A stretch of DNA of 64,000 nucleotides. Origin: Treponema sp. UBA937. GTDB lineage: Bacteria; Spirochaetota; Spirochaetia; Treponematales; Breznakiellaceae. Below, piece by piece: positions 1 through 9,113 of this stretch. Numbering within the stretch: position 1 is the stretch's first letter; every line of letters starts with the position of its first letter. A model generated the notes under the pieces. It had not been told where the DNA came from, did no database searches, and saw nothing but the letters and a program-made list of their open reading frames with translations. Location: assembly GCA_002293455.1 (NCBI GenBank), contig DBDH01000102.1, positions 54,642 through 118,641 on the forward strand, written 5' to 3'. Made by a program: the position numbers and the translations under genes.

Positions 1-20
1 ACTTAATCAGCGCTGCCCTA
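1..20. repeat. Right end of a family-2 structured repeat
   Basis: These 20 bases are identical to positions 17510-17529 (allowing one base at the junction) and resemble 46920-46939. They form one arm of the terminal hairpin of a roughly 150-bp repeat whose remainder lies outside the window. As at 46783-46981, a family-1 solo hairpin follows within a few bases. Confidence 0.7.
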
Positions 21-32
21 GATGTTTTAATC

Positions 33-66
33 GAGGCAATCGTAAACTGATGTTTGCGGCTGCCTC
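33..66. repeat. Family-1 solo terminal hairpin
   Basis: The stretch begins with GAGGCAATCG and ends with GCTGCCTC, so the outer bases GAGGCA and TGCCTC pair. It resembles the terminal hairpin of the 120-bp element at 3406-3525 and the solo copy at 46945-46981. It lies 13 bp after a family-2 end, the same order as at 46.8-47.0 kb. Confidence 0.55.
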
Positions 67-112
67 TTTTTGAAGTAAAGAACTAATAAGACGCAAAACA
101 AGGAGGATTAAG

Positions 113-325
113 ATGGGATTTTTGGCTCTTTTAATACCAATAATGACATTATCGATACCGATTATAGCGATTAGTCTTTCGCATAGACAAAAATTTCAAA
201 AAGAAAAAGTGAAAGAATTGGAATTACGAAAGGAAATTCTTGCGTTGGAAATTCAGAAGCAGAATGACAGCATAAGGCTATTGGAAGAAGAAAATAAAAA
301 AATGGACAAACTCATACAGGGGTAA
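113..325 (+). CDS. Small membrane-anchored coiled-coil protein, unknown
   Basis: A 70-residue protein of unknown function. A very strong Shine-Dalgarno (AGGAGG at about 101-106) fixes the start. Residues 3-22 are a single hydrophobic segment, and residues 27-68 are rich in K, E, L and Q in heptad-like order, which predicts a cytoplasmic coiled coil. This layout resembles PspB-type or small scaffold proteins, but no family signature is visible. It lies 7 bp upstream of a secreted-protein gene and is probably cotranscribed with it. Confidence 0.6.
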   Translation: MGFLALLIPIMTLSIPIIAISLSHRQKFQKEKVKELELRKEILALEIQKQNDSIRLLEEENKKMDKLIQG

Positions 326-332
326 AAGTGCA

Positions 333-941
333 ATGAAAAAAATTGTTATTGTTATAATGTTATTGCTTATACCGGCTCTTTCATGTTTTGCCGGCAGCTT
401 CTACAGTAATATTGTTGTCTTGTCTGTCGAACACGAAAAAGTTCTATCTGTATTATTGCAGTTAGGCATTACGGCATATTATGCGTTCAAAGGAAAAACA
501 TCTGTCATCTTTGAACAAAAAATAGACGAACAAGATACTGATTATGGGGAAAATCTAGCGAAAGATTTGTCTGAAAAATTACATGCTGTTACAATTTATT
601 CAACAAATCATGACAGCGATATTTTATATATGCTTATACATAAAAACGGTGAATTGTTGTTCTCTTATGATTCCGCTCCCGGATATTTTGAAGGAGAGGA
701 TGTACCTCCCAAAATAGAATACATTGATAAATTATTGCCGGAATATCAACATGTGGATAAGACTGAATTTGTAAATATATTAAACTCAGATGAAGTATTT
801 GCGGATGATTTACATGGGAAAATAGCTGAAATATTGGATTTGCCGGCTTATAGTGTTGGGTTAGGATACAATTATTGTGTTACAGAAAAGGAAGAGATGG
901 AAAGTTTTTTTGATATCAAAATAGAAAAAGTAGGAGCATGA
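333..941 (+). CDS. Hypothetical exported protein
   Basis: A 202-residue protein starting with a clear signal sequence: KK followed by a hydrophobic core and PALSCFAG. The cysteine near residue 18 could be a relaxed spirochaetal lipobox, or signal peptidase I could cut after CFAG. The mature part is acidic and has no motif I recognise. It is probably an operon with the small coiled-coil gene just upstream. The Shine-Dalgarno is weak, so the pair may be translationally coupled. Confidence 0.6.
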   Translation: MKKIVIVIMLLLIPALSCFAGSFYSNIVVLSVEHEKVLSVLLQLGITAYYAFKGKTSVIFEQKIDEQDTDYGENLAKDLSEKLHAVTIYSTNHDSDILYMLIHKNGELLFSYDSAPGYFEGEDVPPKIEYIDKLLPEYQHVDKTEFVNILNSDEVFADDLHGKIAEILDLPAYSVGLGYNYCVTEKEEMESFFDIKIEKVGA

Positions 942-1044
942 AAATATCAAAAACGTTTTAACGTAATGTTGAGTCCCCGCCTTCGCTTCCGTCCTGCAGG
1001 CAGCGCGAAAAGGTATTAAACCCTCAACCCGAAGAGACACGGAT

Positions 1045-2034
1045 TTAAGACGGTAAGATTTTACCCCGAAAAGATTTTCCAAACAAAAAGCGCTTTGCCC
1101 GTAACAGCCACACGAGAATAAGGGCCAGCAATAACCGGGGAAGCGCGGCCCAAAGATAAGGGACGCCTATGGCGGCAAAAAGAAAATTATCTTCCAGCTG
1201 GGAATGACTCATGGCAGTATGATAATTCAGCATGTCCGAACTTTGCAGGCTTAAGTTTCCATTTTTCACTTCATCGGCAATAATCGCCGCACCGTAAGCC
1301 AAACCGGCGGTATTTGCAACAATCCAAAGATACCCCGTATCGGGAGGCAGACCGAACACACGCATCAGCGGGGCGGTGATCTTCCCCAGAAATTGCATGA
1401 TCCCGAATTCATCCATCTCTTTTTGAAGAACCATGAGACCGAAAACAATCAGAGAAATTTTCAGGACAAGCCATAGTGATTGACTTAACCATAGTTTGAG
1501 GATGACCGGATATTGATCGGGAGCTATGCCTAACGTTACATGTTCGGAAATTGGCAGTCCTTTACTGGGCCTCCCGATTTCCGCCGGAAGGATAAGATGC
1601 AAAACAAACCCGGCCATGAAGGAAGCAACAACCCGGATCACTGCCATTCTAATGCCGTTGGAACCGGTTTTATGCATCACGGTAGATTCAATAATAACGT
1701 TGTGCGCGACAAGGCACATGGTTGCCAATATCGCAATTTCCCTGCCGGTCAACGCAAGGTTCTCAATAACCGCGATAGCCGAATAATTCGTCAAAAAGAA
1801 AGCGCTGATAATCGCGAGAGCCGCTTCTCCGGGAAGTCCCACTATTTTCATAACAGGATTCATTCCCTGCGCGGCATAGTATAACAAGCCCGAATAATCA
1901 AGGATCATAACAAACAAGGAAACGGGAAGCATCACCATGAGAAGAAAACGGATTGAATAAAGAGAGGGCTTTACGGCCTCTTTAAAGGCCTTCCAAAAAC
2001 GGCTCCAAAAATGTATTTTTTTCATCTGCGTCAC
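1045..2034 (-). CDS. Gate/nucleoside-recognition domain membrane protein
   Basis: A 329-residue polytopic membrane protein with about eight hydrophobic segments. The conserved-looking blocks NYSAIAVIENLALTGREIA (residues 85-105) and WIVANTAGLAYGAAIIADE (about 237-255) are typical of the Gate (nucleoside recognition) family. It starts with GTG, overlapping the stop of the racemase homologue upstream by one base (TAGTG), so the two are cotranscribed and probably translationally coupled. An internal ATG at 2025 is an alternative start. Inference: it transports or senses the substrate of the LarA-like enzyme. The true substrate is unknown. Confidence 0.75.
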   Translation of the reverse strand: MTQMKKIHFWSRFWKAFKEAVKPSLYSIRFLLMVMLPVSLFVMILDYSGLLYYAAQGMNPVMKIVGLPGEAALAIISAFFLTNYSAIAVIENLALTGREIAILATMCLVAHNVIIESTVMHKTGSNGIRMAVIRVVASFMAGFVLHLILPAEIGRPSKGLPISEHVTLGIAPDQYPVILKLWLSQSLWLVLKISLIVFGLMVLQKEMDEFGIMQFLGKITAPLMRVFGLPPDTGYLWIVANTAGLAYGAAIIADEVKNGNLSLQSSDMLNYHTAMSHSQLEDNFLFAAIGVPYLWAALPRLLLALILVWLLRAKRFLFGKSFRGKILPS

Positions 2035-3302
2035 TAAAGTACCATCACCGCAACACCGTCAGGTATCACAGAAACCGCCGCATGAGGATTTTTCAAAATC
2101 TCTTCCGCCTTTTTGAGTGCCTCGGAAATTGAATGAGCAGGAATCATGTGCAAATCCCGGACCATTTCGTCCGGCGCGTCAGAAATATATACGACTCTGG
2201 CATGTTTGAGTATCCGCGCGAAAATCTGCGACTGCCACTGATCAACGCGGGTCAATTCCTTGGGGGTGTTTATAAATCCGTCAAGCATTCGGTCAAGGTT
2301 TTTTTCCTCTGCAAAGGTTTTATAAAATTCGGGAGCCCCGTAACCGTCGCCGGACTGCGCCAGCATGATGATAACCCCGTCTTTTTTTACCGCGGCTTCA
2401 GCGGAGGTCATTCCCTTCACCGCCTGATAAATATTCTGATCCAGCGGATAGCCGCCGTTTGTCGAAATAACAATGTCGGCGGGAAGCGCTTTTACGGCGC
2501 ATTTGGACGCGAGGAAATCCGTTCCCTTTCGATGCGCCGTATCGCAGTCGCCCGCAACAGCGTAGATCACTTCCTTTTCAGCGTTAATTACTACGTTGCA
2601 GATAAAGGCAAGATTCGCTGAACGCGCCGCGTGAAGCATATCGATATGTATGGGGTTTCCCTCAAGCACACCAGTACGCGCTTTTGGGTGGGCGATGAAT
2701 TCCGCATTATGATTGTACACTACAGTTTTCCGCGAAGCGATACCGGGCAGTACGCTTTTTCGTCCGCCGGAAAAACCGGCAAAGAAATGCGGTTCAATGA
2801 ACCCCTCGGATACGAGGAGATCGGCTTCCGCCGCCATACGGTTAATAATCATATCGCCGCCGGAAGGCAGTTTCCCGATATTTACCATTTCGGATGAATC
2901 ACAGTCGTGAATAATAATCTTTTCTTTCATCAGCTCCGGGCCGAATTTGTCTTCAAGTTCGGCGTGTGAAGATTCCCGGTGGCAGCCTGTGGCTATCAGA
3001 ATAGCAATATCGGCATCGGGATTCCCTTTGCGGATTTCAGCCAGCATCCTCGGAACGATAATCTTACTCGGAACAGGCCTTGTATGATCGCTCGCAATAA
3101 GAACGACCTTTTTCTTTCCCGCCGCCAGCACACTAAGCGGAGGGGAGCCAACGGGGTTCGCCAAGGCTTCATCAACCAGGACTTCTTGGCTTTTTTCCGT
3201 ATGGTACGAGTGCAAGCCGGAAACCATCTCTCCCTTGTAACGGTCTTCTGAAATATCGATAGTTAAAAATTCTTTCCCGTAGGGAAAAGAAAGTGTTTTC
3301 AT
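2034..3302 (-). CDS. LarA-family nickel-pincer racemase/epimerase homologue
   Basis: A 422-residue member of the LarA (DUF2088) family, whose founding member is the nickel-pincer lactate racemase. Visible family blocks are SDHTRPVP (about residue 72), TGCHRESSH (about 108), EPHFFAGFSGGRKSVLPG (about 175, holding the histidine and the lysine that carries the cofactor in LarA) and STNGGYPLDQNIYQ (about 283). The start at 3302 is chosen over a longer frame because GGAG lies about seven bases upstream. No LarB, LarC or LarE maturation gene is in the window. Many LarA homologues act on hydroxy acids other than lactate, so the substrate is left open. The adjoining catabolic island suggests an alpha-hydroxy acid. 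Confidence 0.85.
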   Translation of the reverse strand: MKTLSFPYGKEFLTIDISEDRYKGEMVSGLHSYHTEKSQEVLVDEALANPVGSPPLSVLAAGKKKVVLIASDHTRPVPSKIIVPRMLAEIRKGNPDADIAILIATGCHRESSHAELEDKFGPELMKEKIIIHDCDSSEMVNIGKLPSGGDMIINRMAAEADLLVSEGFIEPHFFAGFSGGRKSVLPGIASRKTVVYNHNAEFIAHPKARTGVLEGNPIHIDMLHAARSANLAFICNVVINAEKEVIYAVAGDCDTAHRKGTDFLASKCAVKALPADIVISTNGGYPLDQNIYQAVKGMTSAEAAVKKDGVIIMLAQSGDGYGAPEFYKTFAEEKNLDRMLDGFINTPKELTRVDQWQSQIFARILKHARVVYISDAPDEMVRDLHMIPAHSISEALKKAEEILKNPHAAVSVIPDGVAVMVL

Positions 3303-3405
3303 AACCAGTCTCCAAAAAAATCTTGTACCTAAAGATAACACGAAAATCCTGCATGGACAACTGTCATATTGAAAAAAGCCGGCAACTAAAAATCTTTAAA
3401 AACAA

Positions 3406-3525
3406 GAGGCAATTGCAAAACTCCAGTTTTTGCAATTGCAACCGCTTAAAAATGCGTATTTTGCAGCCTTTAGGTGAGAAATCGCATGAGCCTCAACAAA
3501 ACTAACCGAGTTTTGCATGAGGCTC
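3406..3525. repeat. Family-1 structured repeat, full copy (about 120 bp)
   Basis: Outer ends GAGGCAATTGCAAAACT and AGTTTTGCATGAGGCTC flank a core containing AAATGCGTATTTTGCAG and GAGAAATCGCATGAG. Each end folds on itself into a hairpin. The whole unit is strikingly similar, in reverse orientation, to 56010-56128 inside thiP. No coding capacity or transposase is seen, so it looks like a MITE- or REP-like passenger. It fills much of the 369-bp gap between the larA-like and LacI genes. Confidence 0.8.
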
Positions 3526-3571
3526 ACAAAAGAATACATTATTTGTTATCTGCAATAGCAATAAGTATAAA

Positions 3572-3600
3572 TTGACAAAAGGTACATGGTATTCTATTAT
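3572..3600 (+). promoter_or_regulatory. Sigma-70-type promoter of the LacI-family gene
   Basis: TTGACA at 3572-3577 and TATTAT at 3595-3600 are separated by 17 bp, giving a start of transcription about 65 bases before the GTG start. No TGAAACGTTTCA palindrome is present, so autoregulation through that operator is not evident. Confidence 0.65.
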
Positions 3601-3671
3601 GGAAGAATTGAAAGATATTGTCTGTAAAATTCCCTGATGCCTAAGACTTATTAACTTGTGAGAAATAGAAA

Positions 3672-4730
3672 GTGAGTACGATAAAAGATATTGCAAAACT
3701 TGCGAACGTATCAACTGGTACGGTTTCTGGTGTTTTGAACGGTAAAATTACCGTTAGACCGGAAACATATAGCAAGATTATGGATGCCATTGCAAAAACC
3801 AATTACCGCGTTAATGCTTTGGCCCGCAGTCTGCGTACACGCGAATCGGGAACTCTTGGACTGCTTTTGCCCAGCATTGTAAATCCGTATTATCCGCTCA
3901 TCGCGCTGGGTGTGGAAGATTGCGCAAATCAATACGGGTATCATGTTTTTTTGTGCAATACTGAACGAGATACGAAAAAGCAATCGGAATATGTCTATGC
4001 TTTGACGAATAAAGTTGTGGACGGCGTCATCCTCTGCAATACCGAACTTTCCAAGGAAGATTTTGCCTATTTACAGAAAAACAATATCCCTGTAGTAGTT
4101 AATTACCCTGTTGACAGCGATTGCGCCGATGAGGTCTGCATTGATCATCAGGATGTTTCAAAAAAAATGATACAATACCTGCTTTCTCTGGGACACAGGC
4201 GTATCGCGCTTATAAACGGCCCCGCAAATCTTTTCCGTTGTCAGGAGAGGATTTTGGGTATGAAAAAAGCCTATGAGGAAGCGGGGCTCAAATTGGACGC
4301 GTCGTTGATAATTGAGGGTGATTTTTCCCAGGATTTTGCCTACGAGTGCACGCGGAAGCTCTTCAAACGCAAAAAACCGCCGACCTGTATATTCACAACA
4401 GACTATATGGCAGCGTCTGTGCTTAATGCCGCGTTTGATCTTGGAATACGCGTCCCTGAGGATTTGTCTGTAGCCGGGCTTGATCAGGCTGTCGTCACGC
4501 GTCCTACCTTGACAACGGTAAGGTATCACAGTTATGAAATCGGCAGACAGTTTGCGGAAATGGCAATCACAAGAAAAAAACATAACGCTCCGCTGAAAAA
4601 ACGTACAATCATTATGCCTTCCTCGATAGTTATCGGTAATTCAACAGGAAAATGTTCATCCTATATCAAACTCCCTCATGAGAACACCTTTTTGCCGGAA
4701 GAAAACAGAGAAATGAACGGAGAAATATAA
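3672..4730 (+). CDS. LacI-family transcriptional regulator
   Basis: 352 residues. The N-terminal helix-turn-helix (residues 1-25, TIKDIAKLANVSTGTVSGVLN) and hinge helix are classical LacI. The rest is a periplasmic-binding-protein-like effector domain with GLLLPSIVNPYYPLIALGVE and the late block VAGLDQAVVTRPTLTTVRY. It starts at GTG. Its stop overlaps the next start as TAATG, so it is coupled to the flavoprotein gene. It is the only LacI-type regulator in the window and the obvious candidate for binding the six palindromes near TGAAACGTTTCA upstream of the tctC, aldolase and enoyl-CoA hydratase genes. That link is inference. Confidence 0.92.
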   Translation: MSTIKDIAKLANVSTGTVSGVLNGKITVRPETYSKIMDAIAKTNYRVNALARSLRTRESGTLGLLLPSIVNPYYPLIALGVEDCANQYGYHVFLCNTERDTKKQSEYVYALTNKVVDGVILCNTELSKEDFAYLQKNNIPVVVNYPVDSDCADEVCIDHQDVSKKMIQYLLSLGHRRIALINGPANLFRCQERILGMKKAYEEAGLKLDASLIIEGDFSQDFAYECTRKLFKRKKPPTCIFTTDYMAASVLNAAFDLGIRVPEDLSVAGLDQAVVTRPTLTTVRYHSYEIGRQFAEMAITRKKHNAPLKKRTIIMPSSIVIGNSTGKCSSYIKLPHENTFLPEENREMNGEI

Positions 4731-6346
4731 TGAAAGAATTCGCTGCTGATGTTCTTGTTGTCGGCGCCGGACTTGCGGGTCTGCGTGCCGCCGAACGGGT
4801 GATCCGTGAAGGACATAGTGCTCTCATCGCTTACCAGGGGAACGGAGTAAGCCGGCATGTTTTAGGATTTAACGCGTTGGATAATGATTCAAACATAGAC
4901 AGCAATGAAATGTTTATGAGTGACATGCTTAACGCTGGAGAGAACATAAATAATTTGCCGCTGGTTGAACGGTTTGTAGAACGAAGCGGCTTTCTGCTTC
5001 AATCGTTAAAAGCTATCGGTTATGAACCGGACAAAGACAGCACGGGAAACTATTTGCGCAGGCATTTGGGAGGAAGTTCCTGTCCCCGGACTTTTTATTC
5101 AAGTGACAATACCGGCGGGAAAATTCTTGAACACGCATGGCAATGGCTTCGTGCCAACGGTGTATCTGAATTGCCGCATACCCGGATTTATTTGCCGGTA
5201 ACGCATGAAAACAGAATTACGGGAGCCATAGGCATAGATACTGAAACTCATGAAGACATATATATAAAAGCAAAAGCGGTGATTTTAGCGGGCGGCGGCT
5301 TGGGGAGTCTTTTTGCAGGATCAACCTATCCGTCTGATATTGACGCTTCCTGCGCCGTTATCGCGCTGCTTGCGGGCGCGGAACTCGTGGACATGGAATT
5401 TATTCAATTTGAACCGACGGTTTGTTTTACGCATGAAAAGATCAACCGTATGGAAATGCCTACCGCGATGTTCGGCGACGGTGCTGTATTACGCAATAGT
5501 AATGGTGAACGTTTCATGCTTAACTATGGATATGACCGCGAAGCTGGAATTGAAAAAGCGTTTATGGCAAAGTGCATTCAGCGGGAAATTGATGAAGGCC
5601 GGGGGACGGCATCCGGCGGCGTATATTTTGACGCCAGAGGACTTTCTCCCGAAGTTTTATCACGCTACACAATACGCGTAAACAAATTGAAAGAAGCCGG
5701 AATCAATATTGAAAAGGATATGATAGAAGTAAAACCGCTTGCCCACAGCCACATGGGCGGCATCAGTATTGATGAAAAATGCGCCGCGCGTGTTCAAGGG
5801 CTTTTTGCGGCGGGAGAATGTTCCGGAGGACTGCACGGAGCCAGCCGGATAGCCGGTAATTCCGGCGCGGAAATTCTTGTGCTTGGTGAACTTGCGGGGA
5901 AAAGCGCGGCGGAGTATGTCCGTCAGGCAGGTCCTTTTTCCGCGGGGTCAATAGACGCGGCGATAGAAAAATTTGCATCCCTTGTAACAATACGTTCAAT
6001 CCCCGGTGATGATTTAAAAACGCGGATCAGCAGATTAATCGCGGAAGGCTGCGGAACATTCCGTGACGGAGACACCTTAGACAAAGTTCAAAAAGAATTG
6101 AATCTTTTGGAAGAAAATTGCAGAAACGGCAGCGCCGGTGCATTATCTTTAATGCGGAAAGTACAAGCCGCGGGCTGCTTCATGATAGCAAATACGATTA
6201 TCAAGTCGGCCGCGCAAAGATGTGAAAGCAGAGGCGCGCATTACCGCAAAGACTATCCTGACGCGGATCCTCAATGGCGTGCGAATATCTTTCATCGCCT
6301 TAACGGAGCAGCACTGGAAACACGGGTCGTTCCGTGTACATACTGA
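4730..6346 (+). CDS. FAD-dependent fumarate reductase/succinate dehydrogenase-type oxidoreductase
   Basis: 538 residues. The N-terminal Rossmann motif DVLVVGAGLAGLRAAE binds FAD. LGGSSCPRTFYSSDNTGG (about residue 107), AVILAGGGLGSLFAGST (about 184), the active-site-like block AHSHMGGISID (about 336) and LFAAGECSGGLHGASRIAGN (about 355) are the standard order for fumarate reductase and L-aspartate oxidase flavoproteins. No iron-sulphur or membrane subunit gene is adjacent, and no signal peptide is seen, so it is a soluble stand-alone enzyme. Coupling to the LacI regulator suggests a role in the neighbouring carboxylate catabolism, perhaps reducing an unsaturated acid or oxidising a substrate. 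The exact reaction is unknown. Confidence 0.85.
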   Translation: MKEFAADVLVVGAGLAGLRAAERVIREGHSALIAYQGNGVSRHVLGFNALDNDSNIDSNEMFMSDMLNAGENINNLPLVERFVERSGFLLQSLKAIGYEPDKDSTGNYLRRHLGGSSCPRTFYSSDNTGGKILEHAWQWLRANGVSELPHTRIYLPVTHENRITGAIGIDTETHEDIYIKAKAVILAGGGLGSLFAGSTYPSDIDASCAVIALLAGAELVDMEFIQFEPTVCFTHEKINRMEMPTAMFGDGAVLRNSNGERFMLNYGYDREAGIEKAFMAKCIQREIDEGRGTASGGVYFDARGLSPEVLSRYTIRVNKLKEAGINIEKDMIEVKPLAHSHMGGISIDEKCAARVQGLFAAGECSGGLHGASRIAGNSGAEILVLGELAGKSAAEYVRQAGPFSAGSIDAAIEKFASLVTIRSIPGDDLKTRISRLIAEGCGTFRDGDTLDKVQKELNLLEENCRNGSAGALSLMRKVQAAGCFMIANTIIKSAAQRCESRGAHYRKDYPDADPQWRANIFHRLNGAALETRVVPCTY

Positions 6347-6353
6347 TAAAAGA

Positions 6354-6395
6354 GGGCCTTCACCGGGCGGGTGTATCACACGCAAAGTGAAGGCC
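6354..6395. terminator. Convergent hairpin after the flavoprotein gene
   Basis: GGCCTTCAC and GTGAAGGCC are perfect 9-bp inverted arms lying between two convergent genes. No T-run follows, so intrinsic termination is unproven. The partial family-1 repeat at 6405-6430 follows immediately. Confidence 0.45.
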
Positions 6396-6404
6396 GGAAC
6401 GGTC

Positions 6405-6430
6405 AGGCTCAATTGTTTTGCAATTGCCTC
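6405..6430. repeat. Family-1 solo hairpin (26 bp)
   Basis: AGGCTCAATTG and CAATTGCCTC are the two ends of the family-1 element brought together with the core lost. It sits in the short gap between convergent genes. Confidence 0.5.
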
Positions 6431-6436
6431 TGCCGG

Positions 6437-7480
6437 TTAAATCTTTACCGGTTTACCATGAGATACCAATGCCGCCTCATAAATGCGCATTATTTCCAGA
6501 GCCTGCTCCAATGAGCCGGTATCGGAGACCGGTTGTTTTCCTTCCAGTATGCAATCGCAGAAAAACTTTGTTTCGTTATAAAAGCCCTGAGTAAAAAGAG
6601 CTTTATTTTCCAAAGTAGCGTTACAATTAATAGCGTTCCATACGATTGTACCTGAATCATCTCCGGGCGGGACAAAATCAGTGGTTTGGCTGTAAACAAA
6701 CGGAGTGCCGCGGCATAATTCCACACGCTGATCCACGATATGCATTTGCCATGCCGCGCCAAACACTTCGTAGCGTTCCGAGCGGGGTTCCGGCCCGGAG
6801 GAAAAATGCAGTGTTCCCATTGCCCCATTGGCGTACTGAAGCAAGACCGCCCCATACCCTTCCTTGTTTGAGTAACAGAGAACTTCATCTACCTTGCCGC
6901 CAATATCGCTCATAAATGACAAGGGATGTACTCCGTTACGAAGCCAATTGGGTGTTTCTCTCTGAGAAAGCAATTCCTCGCCGTTCTCCGGCATAGTCAT
7001 GTGGTAAACCGCCAATATGGATTTGAGGTTTCCGTATTTTTTATCCGCGATGATCTCTCTGGCTTTTCTGGCAGCCGGCATAAAAGCTTTTTTCAGACCA
7101 ACTACCGCCACACGGTCTCCCCTTGCGGCAATCATTTCCTCAACCTGATACGCCCGAACCGATATAGGCTTTTCCACCCATACGTGGCGTCCTGCCGCCA
7201 AAGCATCTTTAACCAAGGCCGGATGGAGTACAGGACTTACCGCAATGAAAACAGCGGCAATATCGGGTTCCTTTTTATACATTTCCGACGCGTCGGCGTA
7301 CCATTTGCAGGCATACTGTTTTGCCGTGCTTTTTCCCAATTCTTCATTGGGATCACAAATTGCCAGAAGCTCTACAGGCAGATAATTCATTACCGGCAGA
7401 ATATTCCGATAACTATGGCTTCCGGCCCCAATTACCCCTACTTTTATCCGCGTCTTAAATTCCCGTTGATATGACACCAT
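6437..7480 (-). CDS. Gfo/Idh/MocA-family NAD(P)-dependent oxidoreductase
   Basis: 347 residues. The N-terminal nucleotide-binding motif is VGVIGAGSHSYRN (residues 13-25). The family signature WVEKPISV is near residue 97, with the catalytic-type lysine of the EKP motif. The C-terminal half is the alpha/beta substrate domain. The start has a perfect GGAGGT Shine-Dalgarno. It is last in a minus-strand run behind the YhcH-like gene, a second Gfo/Idh gene and a Tct transporter, so it probably oxidises or epimerises the imported sugar-like acid. Confidence 0.85.
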   Translation of the reverse strand: MVSYQREFKTRIKVGVIGAGSHSYRNILPVMNYLPVELLAICDPNEELGKSTAKQYACKWYADASEMYKKEPDIAAVFIAVSPVLHPALVKDALAAGRHVWVEKPISVRAYQVEEMIAARGDRVAVVGLKKAFMPAARKAREIIADKKYGNLKSILAVYHMTMPENGEELLSQRETPNWLRNGVHPLSFMSDIGGKVDEVLCYSNKEGYGAVLLQYANGAMGTLHFSSGPEPRSERYEVFGAAWQMHIVDQRVELCRGTPFVYSQTTDFVPPGDDSGTIVWNAINCNATLENKALFTQGFYNETKFFCDCILEGKQPVSDTGSLEQALEIMRIYEAALVSHGKPVKI

Positions 7481-7537
7481 TCACCTCCAAAAAAACTCAT
7501 AGATAATTCCTGCCAAAAAGTTTTTTTTTTCTATTAA

Positions 7538-7999
7538 CTACTTTACCGGGAGCTTCACGATTATCTTAAGAGTATCAAGACTATCGTCCCAAACACACTG
7601 AGTTTTATGCGCCTCTCCCGGCATAAACACGGCAAAATCATCAGTGACCAAATTCAAAGGACTCGGACAGGGACTATCCGCCAAATACACTTTATCTTCT
7701 GCTTCACTGTAGGGTTCAACAGTCTCAAGGCCTTCACTTTTGGCAAAGTAAATGGTCTCTTTGCCTTTCACCAAAAATTGAATATCGATATTCTTTTTAT
7801 GAATCTCATATTTTCTTTCAGCAAAAGCCTTGGTCTTATATTTCAATATGAGCATTTCGATACCATCCCGGTTAACACTGATACGGTCACTCTTAGGAAT
7901 CGGTTCGGAAAGGTAATGTAAAACAGTCGAAAACGCTTTCTCCCAGTCCTGATGAATGCCGCTGTATAACTTATAATTCTTCAAAGAATCTACTATCAC
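7538..7999 (-). CDS. YhcH/YjgK/YiaL (DUF386) family protein
   Basis: 153 residues, matching the usual length of this cupin-like family (EbgC, NanQ). The blocks HKKNIDIQFLVKGKETIYFA (about residues 67-86) and FAVFMPGEAHKTQC (about 127-140) contain the conserved metal-binding-type histidines and glutamates. Characterised members act as sugar anomerases or isomerases (NanQ on sialic acid). The start is GTG with AAGGAGA upstream. Lying between two Gfo/Idh genes, it suggests that the imported compound is a sugar or sugar acid with a ring form. Confidence 0.85.
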   Translation of the reverse strand: MIVDSLKNYKLYSGIHQDWEKAFSTVLHYLSEPIPKSDRISVNRDGIEMLILKYKTKAFAERKYEIHKKNIDIQFLVKGKETIYFAKSEGLETVEPYSEAEDKVYLADSPCPSPLNLVTDDFAVFMPGEAHKTQCVWDDSLDTLKIIVKLPVK

Positions 8000-8053
8000 T
8001 TATCTCTCCTTAAAATGTTGTCTTGCATACATCAGCAAAACAACATCAACAAA

Positions 8054-9043
8054 TTAAAAACGTATCGTCTTTCCGGTCTTGCCCGATTCCAAAATGCCAT
8101 AGGAAATCTTTAACGTCTTCAAGCCATCTTCTCCGGTCAGGATTGGTTCCATGTTTTTATCAACACAATCAACAAAATGCTGATTCTCCCGGATAAAGTG
8201 GGTATAGTTTTGATTGTTATGCAAGTCATTGATATGTTCGGTAATTTCATAATCCATATCTTTCGTTTTATAGGTAAAGAACTCCAGATTCCAAAGATCC
8301 TTGCCTCCGACGTAGGCGACACCGTTTGTGCCTAAAATCCCCCGTGTATTAAACGAAACAGAAGATGACCAGCTCGACTGAAAATTTCCGCTGACGCCGT
8401 CCGCCAAATGAAATATCGCGTTTGCGTTATCATCAAAACCGGGTAAATCAGGACGGGACTCCTGAACGATAGCGTTTACATCCAGAACTTCGCCCGCGAT
8501 CCACCTCATCAAATCAATATCATGCGACAAAGATTGAATACTCATGCCGGTCATCAGTGACGGATTGACCGTCCAATTTTTTTTCACAAGCAGGCCTTGT
8601 CTTTGGCACCAATAGGTGATCGGCCTTCCAACTTTACCGGACGAAGCAAACGCCTGAAGTTTCGCGTAACCGTCCCTAAACCGGTTGCAAAACGCGACCA
8701 TCAGCTTTACGTTGTTTTTCTTTGCTTCATCAATCATTATTTCGGCATCTTCAATAGTAACAGAAATCGGCTTTTCCACTACTACGTGCTTGCCTGCCCT
8801 CATGGCCTCCACCGAAATGTCTTTATGAAAAGACGGCGGCGTTAATACCCAAACGGCGTCCACAATATCCAGACAATCAGCCAATGTATCATAAGCCTTC
8901 GCGTCACACATAGCCGCGCGCTGTTCCGCCGCTTTTCTGTCGATATCAATAACGGCGGCGATTTTGGCGTTTGAAATTTTTTGAAACGCATTAATATGCC
9001 TTTCCGCAATCGCGCCGGCTCCAACTAATGCCACTTTAACCAT
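8054..9043 (-). CDS. Gfo/Idh/MocA-family oxidoreductase
   Basis: 329 residues. VALVGAGAIAERHINAF (residues 3-19) is the NAD(P)-binding motif, and VVEKPISV (about 91-98) is the family signature. LSHDIDLMRWIAGE (about 171-184) matches the conserved HDxD-type active-site block of sugar dehydrogenases. It lies 55 bp upstream of the YhcH-family gene and 70 bp downstream of tctA, and is likely cotranscribed with them. It is not a close duplicate of the gene at 6437-7480: the two share only the fold motifs. Confidence 0.87.
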   Translation of the reverse strand: MVKVALVGAGAIAERHINAFQKISNAKIAAVIDIDRKAAEQRAAMCDAKAYDTLADCLDIVDAVWVLTPPSFHKDISVEAMRAGKHVVVEKPISVTIEDAEIMIDEAKKNNVKLMVAFCNRFRDGYAKLQAFASSGKVGRPITYWCQRQGLLVKKNWTVNPSLMTGMSIQSLSHDIDLMRWIAGEVLDVNAIVQESRPDLPGFDDNANAIFHLADGVSGNFQSSWSSSVSFNTRGILGTNGVAYVGGKDLWNLEFFTYKTKDMDYEITEHINDLHNNQNYTHFIRENQHFVDCVDKNMEPILTGEDGLKTLKISYGILESGKTGKTIRF

Positions 9044-9113
9044 AACGAATTTCTCCTCTTATAAATGGTTTTTCATTTTCCTTACAACTCAAATAGTTCT
9101 CTATCGATTTGTT

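Noticed and set aside
861..1082. Short minus-strand frame overlapping the end of the exported protein
   Set aside because: Overlaps two better-supported genes, has no ribosome site and a motif-free translation.
3406..3525. Family-1 repeat as a small RNA gene
   Set aside because: It has no promoter or terminator of its own, and a homologous copy lies inside a coding frame, so a passenger repeat is the simpler explanation.
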